Source of the DNA: Odiellus spinosus
Taxonomy: Eukaryota; Arthropoda; Arachnida; Opiliones; Phalangiidae
Direction of reading: 5' to 3'
DNA: 64,000 bases
Assembly: GCA_963920705.1 (NCBI GenBank)
Contig: OY987232.1
Location: 4,715,200-4,779,199 of the forward strand
A program made the position numbers and the translations under genes. Of the stretch, positions 24,430 to 35,280 are shown in pieces; position 1 is the stretch's first letter; each line of letters starts with the position of its first letter. Below the pieces are notes generated by a model that did no database searches, was not told where the DNA came from, and worked only from the letters and a program-made list of their open reading frames with translations.

Positions 24430-25213
24430 TACAAAAACGTTGTTTTGCTTCGCACTTCAAAAAAGTGCATTTATAGGTAAGAATATCAAACCCGTGAAGG
24501 GACAGAAATTATAAATTATCGTTGAAAAAAATATGAATGTCACAGTCTAAGAAATCAGAAAGCTATAATGAAATAATTAATATGAATAAAAAAATTACAT
24601 ATAAATTCGGCCTATCATAACTTTAAATTATGTAGAAGTCATTCGTAGAAATCACTCTTGGAAAGGGTAACTTAAAGCCTACTACGCGTTTAATGGTAGA
24701 ATTGCGAAATACCAATTAGTTTAAGCTGGCGCTTTTGAAATGTTTAGTTTTTAGGGTGAAGAATTATAGTTCCTTAAGAGGGGTTGCCGTTTGGATGCCA
24801 CTCGAGATTTTGAGCATGTTTCACCACGGGGTTTACACTAACAAACCTTTACTTGTGACTTATCGTCACCTGACACCTCTGCCAAAGTTAAGTTGATTCT
24901 TACTTTTTCCGTTCTCCTAGACTTTGGTGATAACTTATGGTGATGGTTGCAGTTTCCAGCTTGTAAAAGCAAACACTCGGATTTTTATAACCTTTACATT
25001 CTTTAACTCTACATAATTTAAAGTTTCGATAGGCCGAATTTATATGTAATTTTTTTTTTCATATTAATTATTTCATTATAGCTTTCTGATTTCCTAGACT
25101 GTGACATTCATATTTTTTTCAACGATAATTTACAGTTTCTGTCCCTTCACGGGTTTGATATTCTTACCTACAAATGCACTTTTTTGAAGTGCGAAGCAAA
25201 ACAACGTTTTTAT
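24430..25213. mobile_element. TIR element, family D, complete copy
   Basis: Inverted arms of about 200 bp. The left arm begins tatacaaaaacgttgttttgc and runs through gtgaagggacagaaatt to aaattcggcctatc at about 24620. The right arm from about 25017 reads the exact inverse through gtgcgaagcaaaacaacgtt. The interior (24650-25010) has no gene. Related ends occur at 26690-27240 and, degenerate, at 218-300. TA-type flanks are possible but not certain. Confidence 0.8.
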
Positions 25214-25539
25214 ATAATAATATTATATTTGCTTTAAAATACTCAAGAAAGAAGCATTTTAAAATCGTGACGATTTTTATCTTCAGTTTATTCTTCCTCG
25301 CCAGAAGCAAACTCGCGCGCAAGGTCTAAACTTCGCAAATAGCAACCTTTGAGAATTCTCCCGTTCCTAATGAAAATAACTTGTTTTCTATGGGAAGTAG
25401 AATGATATCCAAGCTTGCAATCAACATTTTTTTCACTCTTAAATCCAAGGTCGGACTTCATTTTATGGGACCCTTTATCTTTTGACAACCAACCACGCCT
25501 CTAATATCCTGTGCCATTTCAGTAATGCATTCAAACCTT
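25214..25539. other. Noncoding stretch
   Basis: A 66-codon frame on the minus strand has no recognisable features. Nothing else seen. Confidence 0.35.
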
Positions 25540-26215
25540 GGGGGTTAGGTATTGCCAACTAAGGGCGCACTTAATACAAACTTAAAAATAAGAATACTTT
25601 TTAAGATTACTTGAAAGGAATTCAATTTAAGCGGGAAAAGATTCGTCTTAACACATACAACGAGAAACCCACTTATTATCAACTTAAAAAATACTTTGAG
25701 ACTCAGAGGGAAATAAAGCATAGACGACCAAACTTAATACCAACTAAAATCGACGTTAGATTTAGTTATTAATAAGTTGTTCTTTAGATATATATTTCCA
25801 AAAACTTTTAAAACCATTATGCGAAAGAAAACAAACTTAAAAAAAAAATAATATTTCTTACTATTTTAAACCAACTAAATGCCAACTTGACAATGAAAGG
25901 CTAACTGCGCCAAACTTAATACCAACTATAAGCTAGTATTGAGTTACTTGTTATTAAGTTGTCTGTTAGAAAAGTAATTCCTAAAACTGCTAAAACCTTT
26001 TTTGCAAAAGAGAACCAACTTAATACACACATAAAAAACTTCTGAATACATTAAACCAACTAATTGCTAACCTGAAAAAATTAACTGGAAACCAACCTTT
26101 TGCTACTATTAAAAGTTAACCAAAATATATGGACAACTTGAGACTACTAATAACAAAGATAATACCTACTTATAATGCACATTCATACTCAATGCATACC
26201 AAAAGCCAACTCTTT
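25540..26215. repeat. Degenerate aaccaacttaatac repeat tract
   Basis: Irregularly spaced words such as ccaacttaatac, ccaactaaatgcc and ccaacttgacaa. It resembles 15435-15860 and in both cases adjoins a 100-bp satellite array, so the two tracts are probably parts of one larger repeat. Confidence 0.7.
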
Positions 26216-26224
26216 TTTTGGTAA

Positions 26225-26700
26225 GGGGACTGAATCAAGTGCGGCTGCCGCAGCTATTAACAACAATAATGATGAAAAAATTAATTTTAATTGGGTTTAA
26301 AGGGCAATGGTAAAAATGTAGAGATCTGACTGAATCAAGTGCGGCTGCCCCAGCTATTAACTTAAAAAATGATGAAAAAATTTAGTTTAATTGGGTTTAA
26401 AGGGCAATGGTAAAAATGTAGAAATTTGACTGAATCAAGTGCGGCTGCCGCAGCTATAAAAATCAAAAATTATGAAAAAATTTATTTTAATTTTGTTTAA
26501 AGGGCAATGGTAAAAATGTAGAGATTTGACTGAATCAAGTGCGGCTGCTGTAGCTATTAACATCAAAAATTATGAAAAAAATTATTTTAATTGGGTAAAA
26601 AGGGCAATGCTAAAAATTTAAAGATTTCGCTGCGACTGCCGGAGGTATTAACATCAAAAATGATGAATAAATTAATTTTAATTGGGTTTAAAGGGCAAAA
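26225..26700. repeat. Minisatellite, about 100-bp unit, third array
   Basis: Four to five units of the gggtttaaagggcaatgg satellite found at 10257 and 14395. The array ends abruptly inside a unit at about 26697, where family D sequence begins. Confidence 0.9.
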
Positions 26701-27245
26701 AAGACGTACAAATCCGGCCTATGGAAAGTTTTAATAGTAGATTCACCCTTAAAAATGGAAATGTTTACATATATAGGGGTGACGTAAAATATAACCGGTC
26801 CAAGGGTGGATTCTACTATAGGGAGTCAACAAGGGAGACATTGATACGTCAGAGGTTTCTCTCAACTCTTAGTGTGTTCTTCCCCTTTAGTGAAGGAGTT
26901 ACAGAAGTAGCTATTACAAACGCTTCCCCAGTAAGGGAGTTCCATGACGTCAGGCTTTCTTTCCCCCATGTCTCTTTGCTGTCTCCCTATAGAATGACTA
27001 CATAATTTAAACTTTCCATAGGTCGAATTTATGTCTTTTTTTGTATAATTTTTATTCATATTAATATCTATAAGTTCCTAATTCCTTAGACTCTGGCTTT
27101 CTTATTTCTTTAACCGTTAATTTTTAATTTTAACCCTTCGCGGTTTTGAATTTTTAATTTCCGTACTTTTACGGCTTTGGTCCACCATCGTTGGGTATAA
27201 ATGACCTTTTTAGAAGTGAGAAGTAAACCTACGTTTTTGTATAAT
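26700..27245. mobile_element. TIR element, family D, truncated copy
   Basis: The right arm is present: ataatttaaactttccatagg to acgtttttgtataatata, including gcgaag/gtgagaag and cttcgcggttttga. Only the innermost part of the left arm (ccggcctatggaaagtttt) remains, joined to the satellite. Open frames here (107 codons) are not gene-like. Confidence 0.65.
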
Positions 27246-27382
27246 ATACAACTAAATATTTTACCATATTTAAAGAAAAAGTCTCACGATATGGAAAATT
27301 GCGATGTTTATATTATTAATATATAACTTTATACTATTAGAGGGCAAGTCTACTGATATAGAAGTTTACAATAAAATGTAAG

Positions 27383-29290
27383 ACTGAAGGAACAGATATT
27401 ATATCAAAAATGTCTTTGCGAACAAAGACTCAGAAGGACACGTTATGATTTCGGAAGGCTGAAGCGACAGATATGTTAAATTTTCTTTTAAAACGTAAAA
27501 TTTAATTATAATCGCAATCTGACAGGATTTAGAGTCTAATTTAAAAACAACTGATTTTATTCACTCACAAATATTTAAGAAAAAACATAACAGGCGATTT
27601 TCTCCCATTGACCCTTAACATTAAATTTGGCTTAATTATTTTTCAGGGATTAAGTGTCAACCAAAATAAAACTTTTCGTTCGATAGAAAAGATTGGGTAT
27701 TCTAACTTTCGACTTAGTCGTTAATTCATTCACCGAGATTTAAGTATATTTCAGACACATTTTTTATTCTTACTTGAATTACTAAATATTCGTAAAAGAC
27801 CACACGCTATCCCGAAACCAGAGATTACTCAACGTCGTTGTTTCAAAGGCGATATCTGCTCTAGAATGTGTACTATTAAAAAGCTCTTTATTTAAGTCCT
27901 CGATATGTAAACAAACCAAGGTTGTGAGATATGTGGTTTAAAGGGGCTATACGCTAATCATGGATACTTTCTTTAACTATATGTATTTCGATAATTTATA
28001 TTCTTAAATTTGTAATTGACGAATACTCGAATACCGACCTTTAAATTCCGTTAAAACTCGGTTAAAACTATTTAAATAAATGTTTTATTATAACTCCTCG
28101 ACTTTAGTCGAGGCAATTCGTTCATATTGCATTATGCGTGTTGAAATAAGGAGTTTATACAGAATAAAAATTCGCTGTATTTTAGTCCCAATTTAGGTTG
28201 TGAATTTACAAAACCTATCCTTATGTATTTAGGTTTTGGCGCTAGAAAGTGATCTCTTTCAAGGGAATCATAAAATAAAATTATAAGATTTTCCTCGAAG
28301 AAAAATAACTACGAATAACTTAAAAGCCATATCTTTTCTGAAATTTGCCCCGTTTAAAATCCTCCTTCTTTGACTGTTCAATTTGTTACGGTCAACGTCG
28401 TTTGCTAAGCTAGAAAACAAGGTGAGTATAAAGGGGCTTTAAAAAACGCAAATAGTCCCTATAAGATACCCATTCTTATAAACCGGCGGGTATTTTTAAC
28501 GATCTGTTGAAGTACGAGTCGTGACCAGGCTTGGAAATAAGGATATTTCATTTAGTAGTCAGACTGATTATTGAGCCCCCTCTCCTTATTTATTTTAGTA
28601 GTCATTGACTACTGGGGGGAAAAATAGGGGTATGAAACAAGAAGGAAAGACCGTATTAATATAATGCTTTACCCATCTCGTAAGTCGTATTCGCGAGGAC
28701 TGAATTTAAGCTTTTCTCAATTGTGTATAATCTCGTTTTTTCCTTTTTTGGGTTTGATGAATAATAGAATTCAGGTAAATGTTTCACTATTCAAATTGAC
28801 TAGTTACCCCCCTGATTTTCATTAATTTTAGTAGTCAGGGCATTTATTTTAGTAGTCAAATGTCGTGACTAGTGCCTTATTTCCAAGCCTGGTCATGACT
28901 ATTCAGGGTTAAAAAAAAAGTGAACTCACATTATGCTAAAGAAAAACAATTCAATACACGTTTTCCCTGAAAAATAATTAAGCCAAATTTAATGTTAAGG
29001 GTCAATGGGAGAAAATCGCCTGTAATGTTTTTTCTTAAATATTTGCGAGTGAATAAAATCAGTTGTTTTGAAATTAGACTCTAAATCCTGTCAGATTGCG
29101 ATTATAATTAAATTTTACGTTTTAAAAGAAAATTTAACATATCTGTCCCTTCAGCCATCTGAAATCATAACAGATCTTTCTGGGTCTTTGTTCACAAAGA
29201 CATTTTTGATATAATATCTGTCGCTTCAGCCTTCCGAAATCATAACGTGTCCTTCTGGGTCTTTGTTCGCAAATACATTTTTGATATATT
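27383..29290. mobile_element. Long-TIR non-autonomous transposon, family B, copy 2
   Basis: Arms of about 350 bp. The left arm carries atcaaaaatgtctttgcgaac, taacaggcgattttctccca and ttcgttcgatagaaaag, and the inverse is at 28940-29290. The terminal motif (gtctttgttcgcaaa...catttttgatata) appears twice in tandem in the right arm. The interior shares cgactttagtcgaggcaattcg with copy 1. A hAT-type MITE is nested at 28526-28891. No coding capacity. Confidence 0.75.
28526..28891. mobile_element. hAT-type MITE, 366 bp
   Basis: Terminal inverted repeats CAGGCTTGGAAATAAGG. The flanks are GTCGTGAC on the left and GTCATGAC on the right, an 8-bp target duplication with one mismatch. Repeated subterminal words ttttagtagtca appear in both orientations. 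It inserted into family B copy 2. Confidence 0.85.
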
Positions 29291-29342
29291 TATTAAAGAG
29301 TTGGTGTTTTATTTACTTTAAAAATTTAAATCTTTTAAAAAA

Positions 29343-29578
29343 ATGGAAGGAAACGAAGGTATAATTAAAGAGGAACTAAAAAAGCGTAACGCTAGAGAGA
29401 AAATGAGAGAGCTTAGAGCTGATCCAGAGTAACGTAGGAGGGAAAATGAAAGGAGGAAAGTTTTAGCGGCCCAAAGGAAAGCTAGTAGGTCATCGAATGT
29501 GGTTAATACTCCTGTTAACAATATACCACCGAGTTTAAGGTTTGGTATACTGAAGTCATGTATTGGTTCAATGTGAAC
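29343..29578 (+). pseudogene. Short charged ORF relic with in-frame stop
   Basis: Reading from the ATG gives a highly charged, helix-like stretch rich in K, R and E (KKRNAREKMRELRADPE). A stop follows, then the same frame continues with RRRENERRK and a tail. Its origin is not recognised. It begins about 50 bp right of family B copy 2 and could be a relic of a transposon N-terminus or an exon. Only composition supports it. Confidence 0.3.
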
Positions 29579-29995
29579 TAACTCTTTACCTATTCGCGAA
29601 ACTTGGTATACAAATACTCTAGAACCTTCCAAAATTCTGATATTGTTTTAAAAGAAGAACATTGACGTTGCTTATTTTTACTCGAAATGCATTTATATTA
29701 AACTTAATTCATTATATAAAGCAAATTTTTCCTGACTCTGGTTCTCAAAATTCGTACCCTCGTTGGAATTTTGAGTTAAGTGTGATTTTTTTTTTATTCA
29801 AGTTTATCTTAGTATATTTTTGATTTGAATAATTGGTTTAATATATTTAGTGTTTAATTGAAATATTATTTATTTTTGATTTCAATCTTCGTCTTCCACC
29901 AATGCCATAAAATTTTATATTTTAGGTAAGGTTAGGTTAGATTAGATGCACGTGGGTGTCGGGGAGGTACTGTTTTAGTTTTCCAACTTGTCATT

Positions 29996-30215
29996 TTTCA
30001 ATTGAAACTTTTTAATTTTTCAAATAATGTTTTTTCATTTTTGAAATGAAATTTTTTCATTTTTCAAATGAAACTTTTTCATTTTTCAAATGAAACTTTT
30101 TCATTTTTCAAATGAAACTTTTTCGTTTTTCAAATGAAACTTTTTCGTTTTTCAAATGAAACTTTTTCGTTTTTCAAATGAAACTTTTTCGTTTTTCAAA
30201 TGAAACTTTTTTTTC
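29996..30215. repeat. Minisatellite, 22-23 bp unit, about nine units
   Basis: Units of the type aaactttttcatttttcaaatg. A cat-to-cgt substitution is fixed in the right half. The unit contains a small self-complementary core, attt..aaat. Confidence 0.95.
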
Positions 30216-30357
30216 CTCCATGTTTTTTTTTTATGTTTGGCATCCTCCATGTTTTTAAAGTTTTTTAGGAATTGCTTGGCTTAGTCATATGTATCTTCTT
30301 GTTTCTTGGTTTTAAAAATATTTAATATATATAGAAGTTCTGGCAATATTGAGGCAT

Positions 30358-30443
30358 AGTGCCGTGGCCGAGCGGTTAAAACCGTCATATATATATCACT
30401 ATTATAAATTATATTAACCCAGGTTCGATTCCTGGCGGGGCCG
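30358..30443 (+). tRNA. tRNA-like sequence (Leu/Ser class), probably a pseudo-tRNA or SINE head
   Basis: A good A box (TGGCCGAGCGG) and a perfect B box (GGTTCGATTCC) are spaced 57 bp start to start. The T stem (CCAGG/CCTGG) closes. The acceptor stem pairs at only about four of seven positions. The region where the anticodon arm should be is an AT-rich tract without a clear stem. A short A run follows the 3' end. A functional tRNA is therefore unlikely. It may act as an RNA polymerase III promoter. Confidence 0.5.
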
Positions 30444-30692
30444 AAAAAAATGTAATTGGTTGGATGGATAGCAAATGAGTATACGAAGGACTTTCATTAC
30501 TTTGCTTAATTTTATTAACGTAATTAACATATAATTTAAAGCTATTTGCATTATTTGTGGTTTAAACCTACGCGATTTCTCATTTCTCTACTCGATGACG
30601 TTTTTCGTCATTTCTGGGGACTTCTGACATAGTAATAGCTACGCCTTTGGCTAAAAACCGCCCCATTTATATACTTAAAATAAAACACCTCC
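30444..30692. other. Short noncoding stretch
   Basis: Contains ctactcgatgacgtttttcgtcat, a weak match to the dispersed repeat at 18620 and 36355. Otherwise nothing. Confidence 0.3.
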
Positions 30693-31574
30693 TAAAGGGA
30701 GAATGCAACCTAACAACAAGTGATTTTTAATGGATTGCTTATCGTTTAAATATTTGTAATCCATCAGAAAAAAAATTTCAAACAAATATTAAACTAGAAT
30801 TTTTTTTAAATAAATTCATCAATACCCTGAGTTACTCGCGTATAAATGCTAGCCACCAATGAGCTCATCGTTAAAAAGAGATCTCCACGAGACTTCAAAT
30901 GACAATCGATTGGTCACTATCCCTTATAAGAGTAGAGTTCAGGTCCTCCATGAATCCCTCTAAGCCTATTTTCATGGTAAGTTTTTAATTAATTTCTAGT
31001 TTAAAGGAAATCAACATGCAGAAAAGAATTCAAGAATCTTTTTAAGAACTTTTGGAGACGTTTTTGGCATTTAAGTTTGGTAAAATTTGAATTTTAGTAA
31101 ATAAAATTACGGACCAATCCTAGTAGTTCAGCCCTAAACTGCGCTTGTAATGACGTGTCATTTAAAAATAGGCCGGCGTTTGAAGCCAAGACCTTAGGCG
31201 TCAAATGCCGGCCTATTCTTTTAATATAAGATAATTACAAGCGCAATTTAAGGCTGAAATAATTTGTTTTGGCCCAATTTATATTTACAATAATTAAAAT
31301 TTTTTTTTCAAACTTTAGAATTTAATTGAAACACCAAAAACGAGTCTCAAATTCTGAAAACGATTCTCGAATACTTTTTTGGCATCCGATGATTCCGAAA
31401 ATAAGTTCAAAATGTGTACAATTTTTTGCTCCATATTTCAATTCAATATTCGTTTGTAATTTTTATTAATGGATAAGGCCTATTTAATGGATAAGGGCTA
31501 TTTAATGGATAAGGGCTATTTAAACGATAAGGAATCGATAAAAATAACATGTTGATAGGTTGCTTTCCCCTTTT
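30693..31574. mobile_element. MITE family C, copy 1
   Basis: The left end is aagggagaatgcaacctaac and the right end is the imperfect inverse ttgataggttgctttcccctt. The sequences next to the ends (aacaagtgattttt, cttatcg) also pair. It shares its ends and an internal word (tccatgaatccc...cctatttt) with copy 2 at 38925-39321. A second palindromic element is nested at 31127-31262. No gene. Confidence 0.7.
31127..31262. mobile_element. Nested foldback MITE, about 136 bp
   Basis: Arms of about 60 bp: ttcagccctaaactgcgcttgtaat and aggccggcgtttgaagcc on the left, with inverted counterparts on the right. A short loop lies in the centre. Confidence 0.8.
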
Positions 31575-31813
31575 AAAAGCATTTTGAAATCAAACCAAAG
31601 TAAAAACTTAATATGAAAGGTTATTTTTTGAATTCAAAAGTTTATAGATACCCCATGTAAGTGAACATAACTTAACCTAACTTAATTTAACCTGTAAACT
31701 TACCGAACTTAACCCAGGGTTGCCACAGGTCAGGGATAAACAAAGAATAGTAAGGGAAATATTTTTCACAAGGAGTCACTGCAGTTTTATTTATCAATAA
31801 TTTTATTGACTAA

Positions 31814-31846
31814 GACAACGTTTCGGAGCTATTACTCCATCATCAG
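31814..31846 (-). ncRNA. Hammerhead-like ribozyme core, left arm
   Basis: An exact inverted copy of the core at 32456-32488 (CTGATGA ... GAAAC ... GTC) on the minus strand. The base preceding the core differs between the arms (GGAC here, GTAC in the other), so the two are not perfectly equivalent. Confidence 0.45.
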
Positions 31847-32455
31847 GTCCACTACTAATTCCCTTTCATTAATTACATATTTTATATATACACAACTTAA
31901 AAAACTTTAACAATCTAATCATTTAAAAAATCTAATCACTTAAAAAAATTCTAATCATTTAAAAAAATTCTAATCATTTAAAAAAATTTTTATCATTTAA
32001 ATCCCTGTCCATCTACCCTTAATGCAAACCGGTTCCAAAACCTCCTCTTATCTAATTCTATCTAATTTTCCCCCTCCTATTTTTCTTTTCTCGTATATAT
32101 ATGGAGAAAGATTACTGGAAAAGAAAAATAGGAGAAAGCTTAATAATAGAAAAAAAGGGAAATATGAATTTAGAGGAAGGGTTAAAAATTAAAGGTTGCT
32201 GGAAGAGAGGGGGGGAAAATTAGATAGAATTAGATAAGAGGAGGTTTTGGAACCGGTTTGCATTAAGGGTAGATGGACAGGGATTTAAATGATAAAAATT
32301 TTTTTAAATGATTAGAATTTTTTTAAATGATTAGAATTTTTTTAAATGATTAGATTTTTTAAATGATTAGATTTTTTAAATGATTAGATTGTTAAAGTTT
32401 TTTAAGTTGTGTATATATAAAATATGTAATTAATGAAATGGAATTAGTAGTGTAC

Positions 32456-32488
32456 CTGATGATGGAGTAATAGCTCCGAAACGTTGTC
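32456..32488 (+). ncRNA. Hammerhead-like ribozyme core, right arm
   Basis: The core reads CTGATGA, then a stem-loop with arms GGAG and CTCC, then GAAAC, a three-base loop, and GTC. This matches the order of the conserved hammerhead core with a very short stem III. Stem I is poor in the immediate flanks: GAC (left-arm version) or TAC could pair with GTC only across a bulge. Activity is therefore uncertain. Confidence 0.45.
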
Positions 32489-32715
32489 TTAGTCAATAAA
32501 ATTATTGATAAATAAAACTGCAGTGACTCCTTGTGAAAAATATTTTAATTAAATGTATAATACCTGCAAAAGAAATGATTGGTTATAATAGTAAGGGAAT
32601 TTGAAAATGAACCAAAAACATCAGGGAATTTTAAGATATTTTAAAAAGTCAAGGAAAAGTCAGGCCGTAGGAAAAGGCTCGGCTAATTTGACCTGTAAAC
32701 TTACCGAACTTAACC

Positions 32716-33011
32716 CAGGGTTGCCACAGGTCAGGGAAAAGCCAGGAAAAGTCAGGGAATTTAAGGATCTTTCAAGAAGCCAAGAAATTACAATCATAAT
32801 CTGCAGAAAAGATTCGAAGCTGACCGTGTCAGTTGTGTAGACTAGAACAAAGATACGCTTGCAAAAAGTTTGGCGAACGCGATATTTTAAAAAATAAAAG
32901 GTTCAAAATTGGGTAGTATTAGCTGAAACGGTCAGGGAAAATCGTTGGAAAAGGTCAGAGAAAACCTGGAAAAGTCAGGGAATTTGAATCTGAAAAACTG
33001 TTCCAACCCTG
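32716..33011. mobile_element. hAT-like MITE with CAGGGTTG ends
   Basis: The left end CAGGGTTGCCAC and the right end GTTCCAACCCTG are imperfect inverses. The interior repeats gtcagggaa and ggaaaagtcaggg several times. A second left end with the same flank (aacttacc...cagggttgccacaggtc) is at 31715, where the Penelope-like insertion interrupts it. No 8-bp duplication was recognised. The 79-codon frame across it is not gene-like. Confidence 0.6.
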
Positions 33012-33364
33012 TATTATGAAAACTAACCTAAACTAAATTAAATTGGAAACTAACCTAACGTAACCTGAAGTAAACCTCTGATTCGCATTCAAAAGCGAAG
33101 TTTTCTAAAGGAGAATTAGCAAATGAGCATTATTACTTAAATGTACTATTTATAATTTAGTGTCCAATCTTCCGGTTAACAGCCGTCTATGCTAACCCTT
33201 CTGCTACCGGATCACGGGGTCTAGCTCAAAAAATCTTTAGCACCTTTAACCTAACCTTTATTGATCGAATTTTTTCTTGGATCGATACTAATTGTAACGG
33301 TTGCGCAATTAGTCGGTATTGATCGAATGTAATTACTTTTTCGCTCAATAAGAAATATGGTTTA

Positions 33365-33435
33365 TAGCCAGTAGCGCAGTTTCCCGAAAGCGCATTTCCC
33401 AAAAGCGCAGTTTCCAAAAAGCGCAGTTCCCCCAT
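33365..33435. repeat. Degenerate 'gcgcagtttccc' repeat
   Basis: Words like agcgcagtttcccaaaa recur every 14-20 bp here. They recur again at 33645-33730 and 34205-34330 (within the hAT-type element) and, inverted, at 35570-35680. These short frames have no protein meaning. Confidence 0.65.
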
Positions 33436-33455
33436 ATCATTTCTCAACTAGCGAA

Positions 33456-35272
33456 TAGAGACGAGTCGGGCCCCCGATTAAATCGGGGTTTTTCGACCCG
33501 ACCCGACCTGAACCTGTTTCGGGTCGGGTCGGGCACAAAATAAAAAAAAATTATTCCGGGTCGTGTGGGGTCGGGTTTTTATTTCGTGAAATTCATATCG
33601 GGTCGGGTCGGGCTCATTTTCAAGGGAAGCCCTCATATGAGCAGTTCCCATAATCGCGGTTCCCAAAACAGCAGTTCTCAAAACAGCGGTTCCCAAAACC
33701 GCAGTGTTCCCATCACAGCGGTTCCCGAAATAGCGGATTGAAGTACTTGATGAATTTTTAGGGGCTGTACGTACGATTTTTAGAATGTTGACCTGAAACT
33801 TATATCTATCTAGGTTAGACGTACATTCCCATGATTTGATGAAGGACGGATACTTTCAATGGTTTTAATGGGTTAGGTTAGGCTGGGATAGACATCCATT
33901 TCTATAGTTGGATGAAGAACGAATACTTCGTAATGGTTAAACAGGGTTTAGTTAGGTTTGGTAAGATATCCATTCCCAAGGTTTGATGAAGGGCGAATAC
34001 TTCGTATTGGGTGAGGTTAGGTTGCGTTTGGACATACATATATCCCATGGTTCGATGAAAGACGATTACTTTGTAATAGTTTGGCTTGGTATGTTAGGTA
34101 TGAAGGACGATTACCTCGTATTTGGCTAGATAAGAGCTCCTTTCCCAAGTTTGTTTCAGAGCCGAACAACGTATATTAGAGAAAAGCTCACAGCCCTAGA
34201 AAAACTCTGCTATTTCCCAAAAGAGCGGCCACCAGTTCCCTAAACAGCGGCCGCTCTTATTAAAAGAGCAGTTTTGAGATTTGCCGCTGTTTTTTGGAAA
34301 TCGAGGCTGCTGTTTTGGGAACTGCTGTTATGGGGTACACCCCATTTTCAATCGGGGACGGATCGGGTTTTTTCTTCCCCTTAAAATTTTTGGGTCGGGC
34401 TTTTTCTTCGGCTTAAATATTCGGGTCGGGTTTTTTCTTTGCCTTAAAATATTCGGGTTGGGTCGAGTCAGCTTTATTTTTCACGGGTCTGCTCTCATAC
34501 TTAAGCTTCATTTTCGTGAGGGGGACAATTGAAGCGATTTCTTTAGGCGAGAGTCGCGACTCGCGAGACATATTTATGAACTAGCTCTACTCAAGTCTAG
34601 TCTCTAAATGCCATTTAGCTAGTAGCCTAGTATCTACAATTCTACATATACCTATAGCCCTAGCTCGTGGGCGCACGTCGCAGGAAAACGTCTTACTTCG
34701 TGGGAATTACGGCTTGTAAACCATCCCATACCCTACCCGACGCTCCCACAGTGTGATATCTGCCGTGACCTGTGAATGCAGTTCTCATTTTCCTCCTTGG
34801 CGTTGCCATGGAATATTAAGGGGGGATGGAATGGCGGCCACACGTTATAACGCGTGTCGTTCAAACTCAGCTTCTGGGTCCAATTCCCCCCTTTTTTTCG
34901 CGCTTGGCTGTTAATATATTTTCTAATGAGCGTCCTTTTTCGCGCATGCTACGTGACTCCTTGCTAGAGAAGGAGAGAGCAGACTAAAACATTTAAGTTA
35001 AGAGTCTAGGGCTAGATGATGTAAGTATGTCACGTGAGTGCGCACCAAAAAAGCGGATAGCAACTTAGCATCTTTGGTTACAGAAGCGAGAGAGGAAACA
35101 ACGTCATCTTCACATTTTTCACGGACTAGTCAGCGGCGTTTTTCGGGCCGGGTTGTTTTTTTTGTTTTTTTTTTTAATTTTTCGGGTCGGGCAGGGTCGG
35201 GTTTTTTTTTATAATTTTTTTTCTCGGGTCGGGCCGGTCGGGTCTTTAAAATTGTGGGCCGACTCGTCTCTA
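33456..35272. mobile_element. hAT-type non-autonomous element with GGGTCGGG subterminal arrays
   Basis: Terminal inverted repeats TAGAGACGAGTCGG are flanked by a perfect 8-bp target duplication, CTAGCGAA, at 33448-33455 and 35273-35280. Just inside both ends lie clusters of cgggtcgggtcggg, in opposite orientations, with a third cluster at 34350-34470. The body also contains a degenerate set of ggttaggttagg-bearing segments (about 33780-34100) with a loose period of about 70-100 bp. No transposase was found. Low-complexity open frames such as RPDPTRPD repeats come from the G-rich arrays. Confidence 0.85.
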
Positions 35273-35280
35273 CTAGCGAA

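Larger units (their letters stand above)
31759..32586. mobile_element. Penelope-like inverted pair (foldback) with hammerhead-like cores
   Basis: Two nearly identical arms (31759-32085 and 32205-32540) face each other in head-to-head inverted orientation around an AT-rich centre. Each arm contains a hammerhead-like core and runs of ttaaatgattagaatttt. The insertion is flanked by a perfect 13-bp duplication, AATAGTAAGGGAA, at 31746-31758 and 32587-32599. Penelope-like elements are known to carry hammerhead motifs in their terminal repeats and often to have inverted partial copies. The assignment here is inferred, since no reverse transcriptase or GIY-YIG domain is present. Confidence 0.6.

Noticed and set aside
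26682-27005. A 107-codon open frame
   Set aside because: It spans the junction between the satellite and a truncated TIR element and has no protein-like features.
30693-31574. A precise target duplication for MITE family C
   Set aside because: Flanks suggest TA or TAA, but the two copies do not agree on the boundary base, so no superfamily was assigned.
33780-34100. Telomere-like TTAGG repeats (ggttaggttagg words here, at 29930 and at 35440)
   Set aside because: Only two or three units at a time, with six-base GGTTAG spacing. They are scattered and not tandem enough for a telomeric tract.
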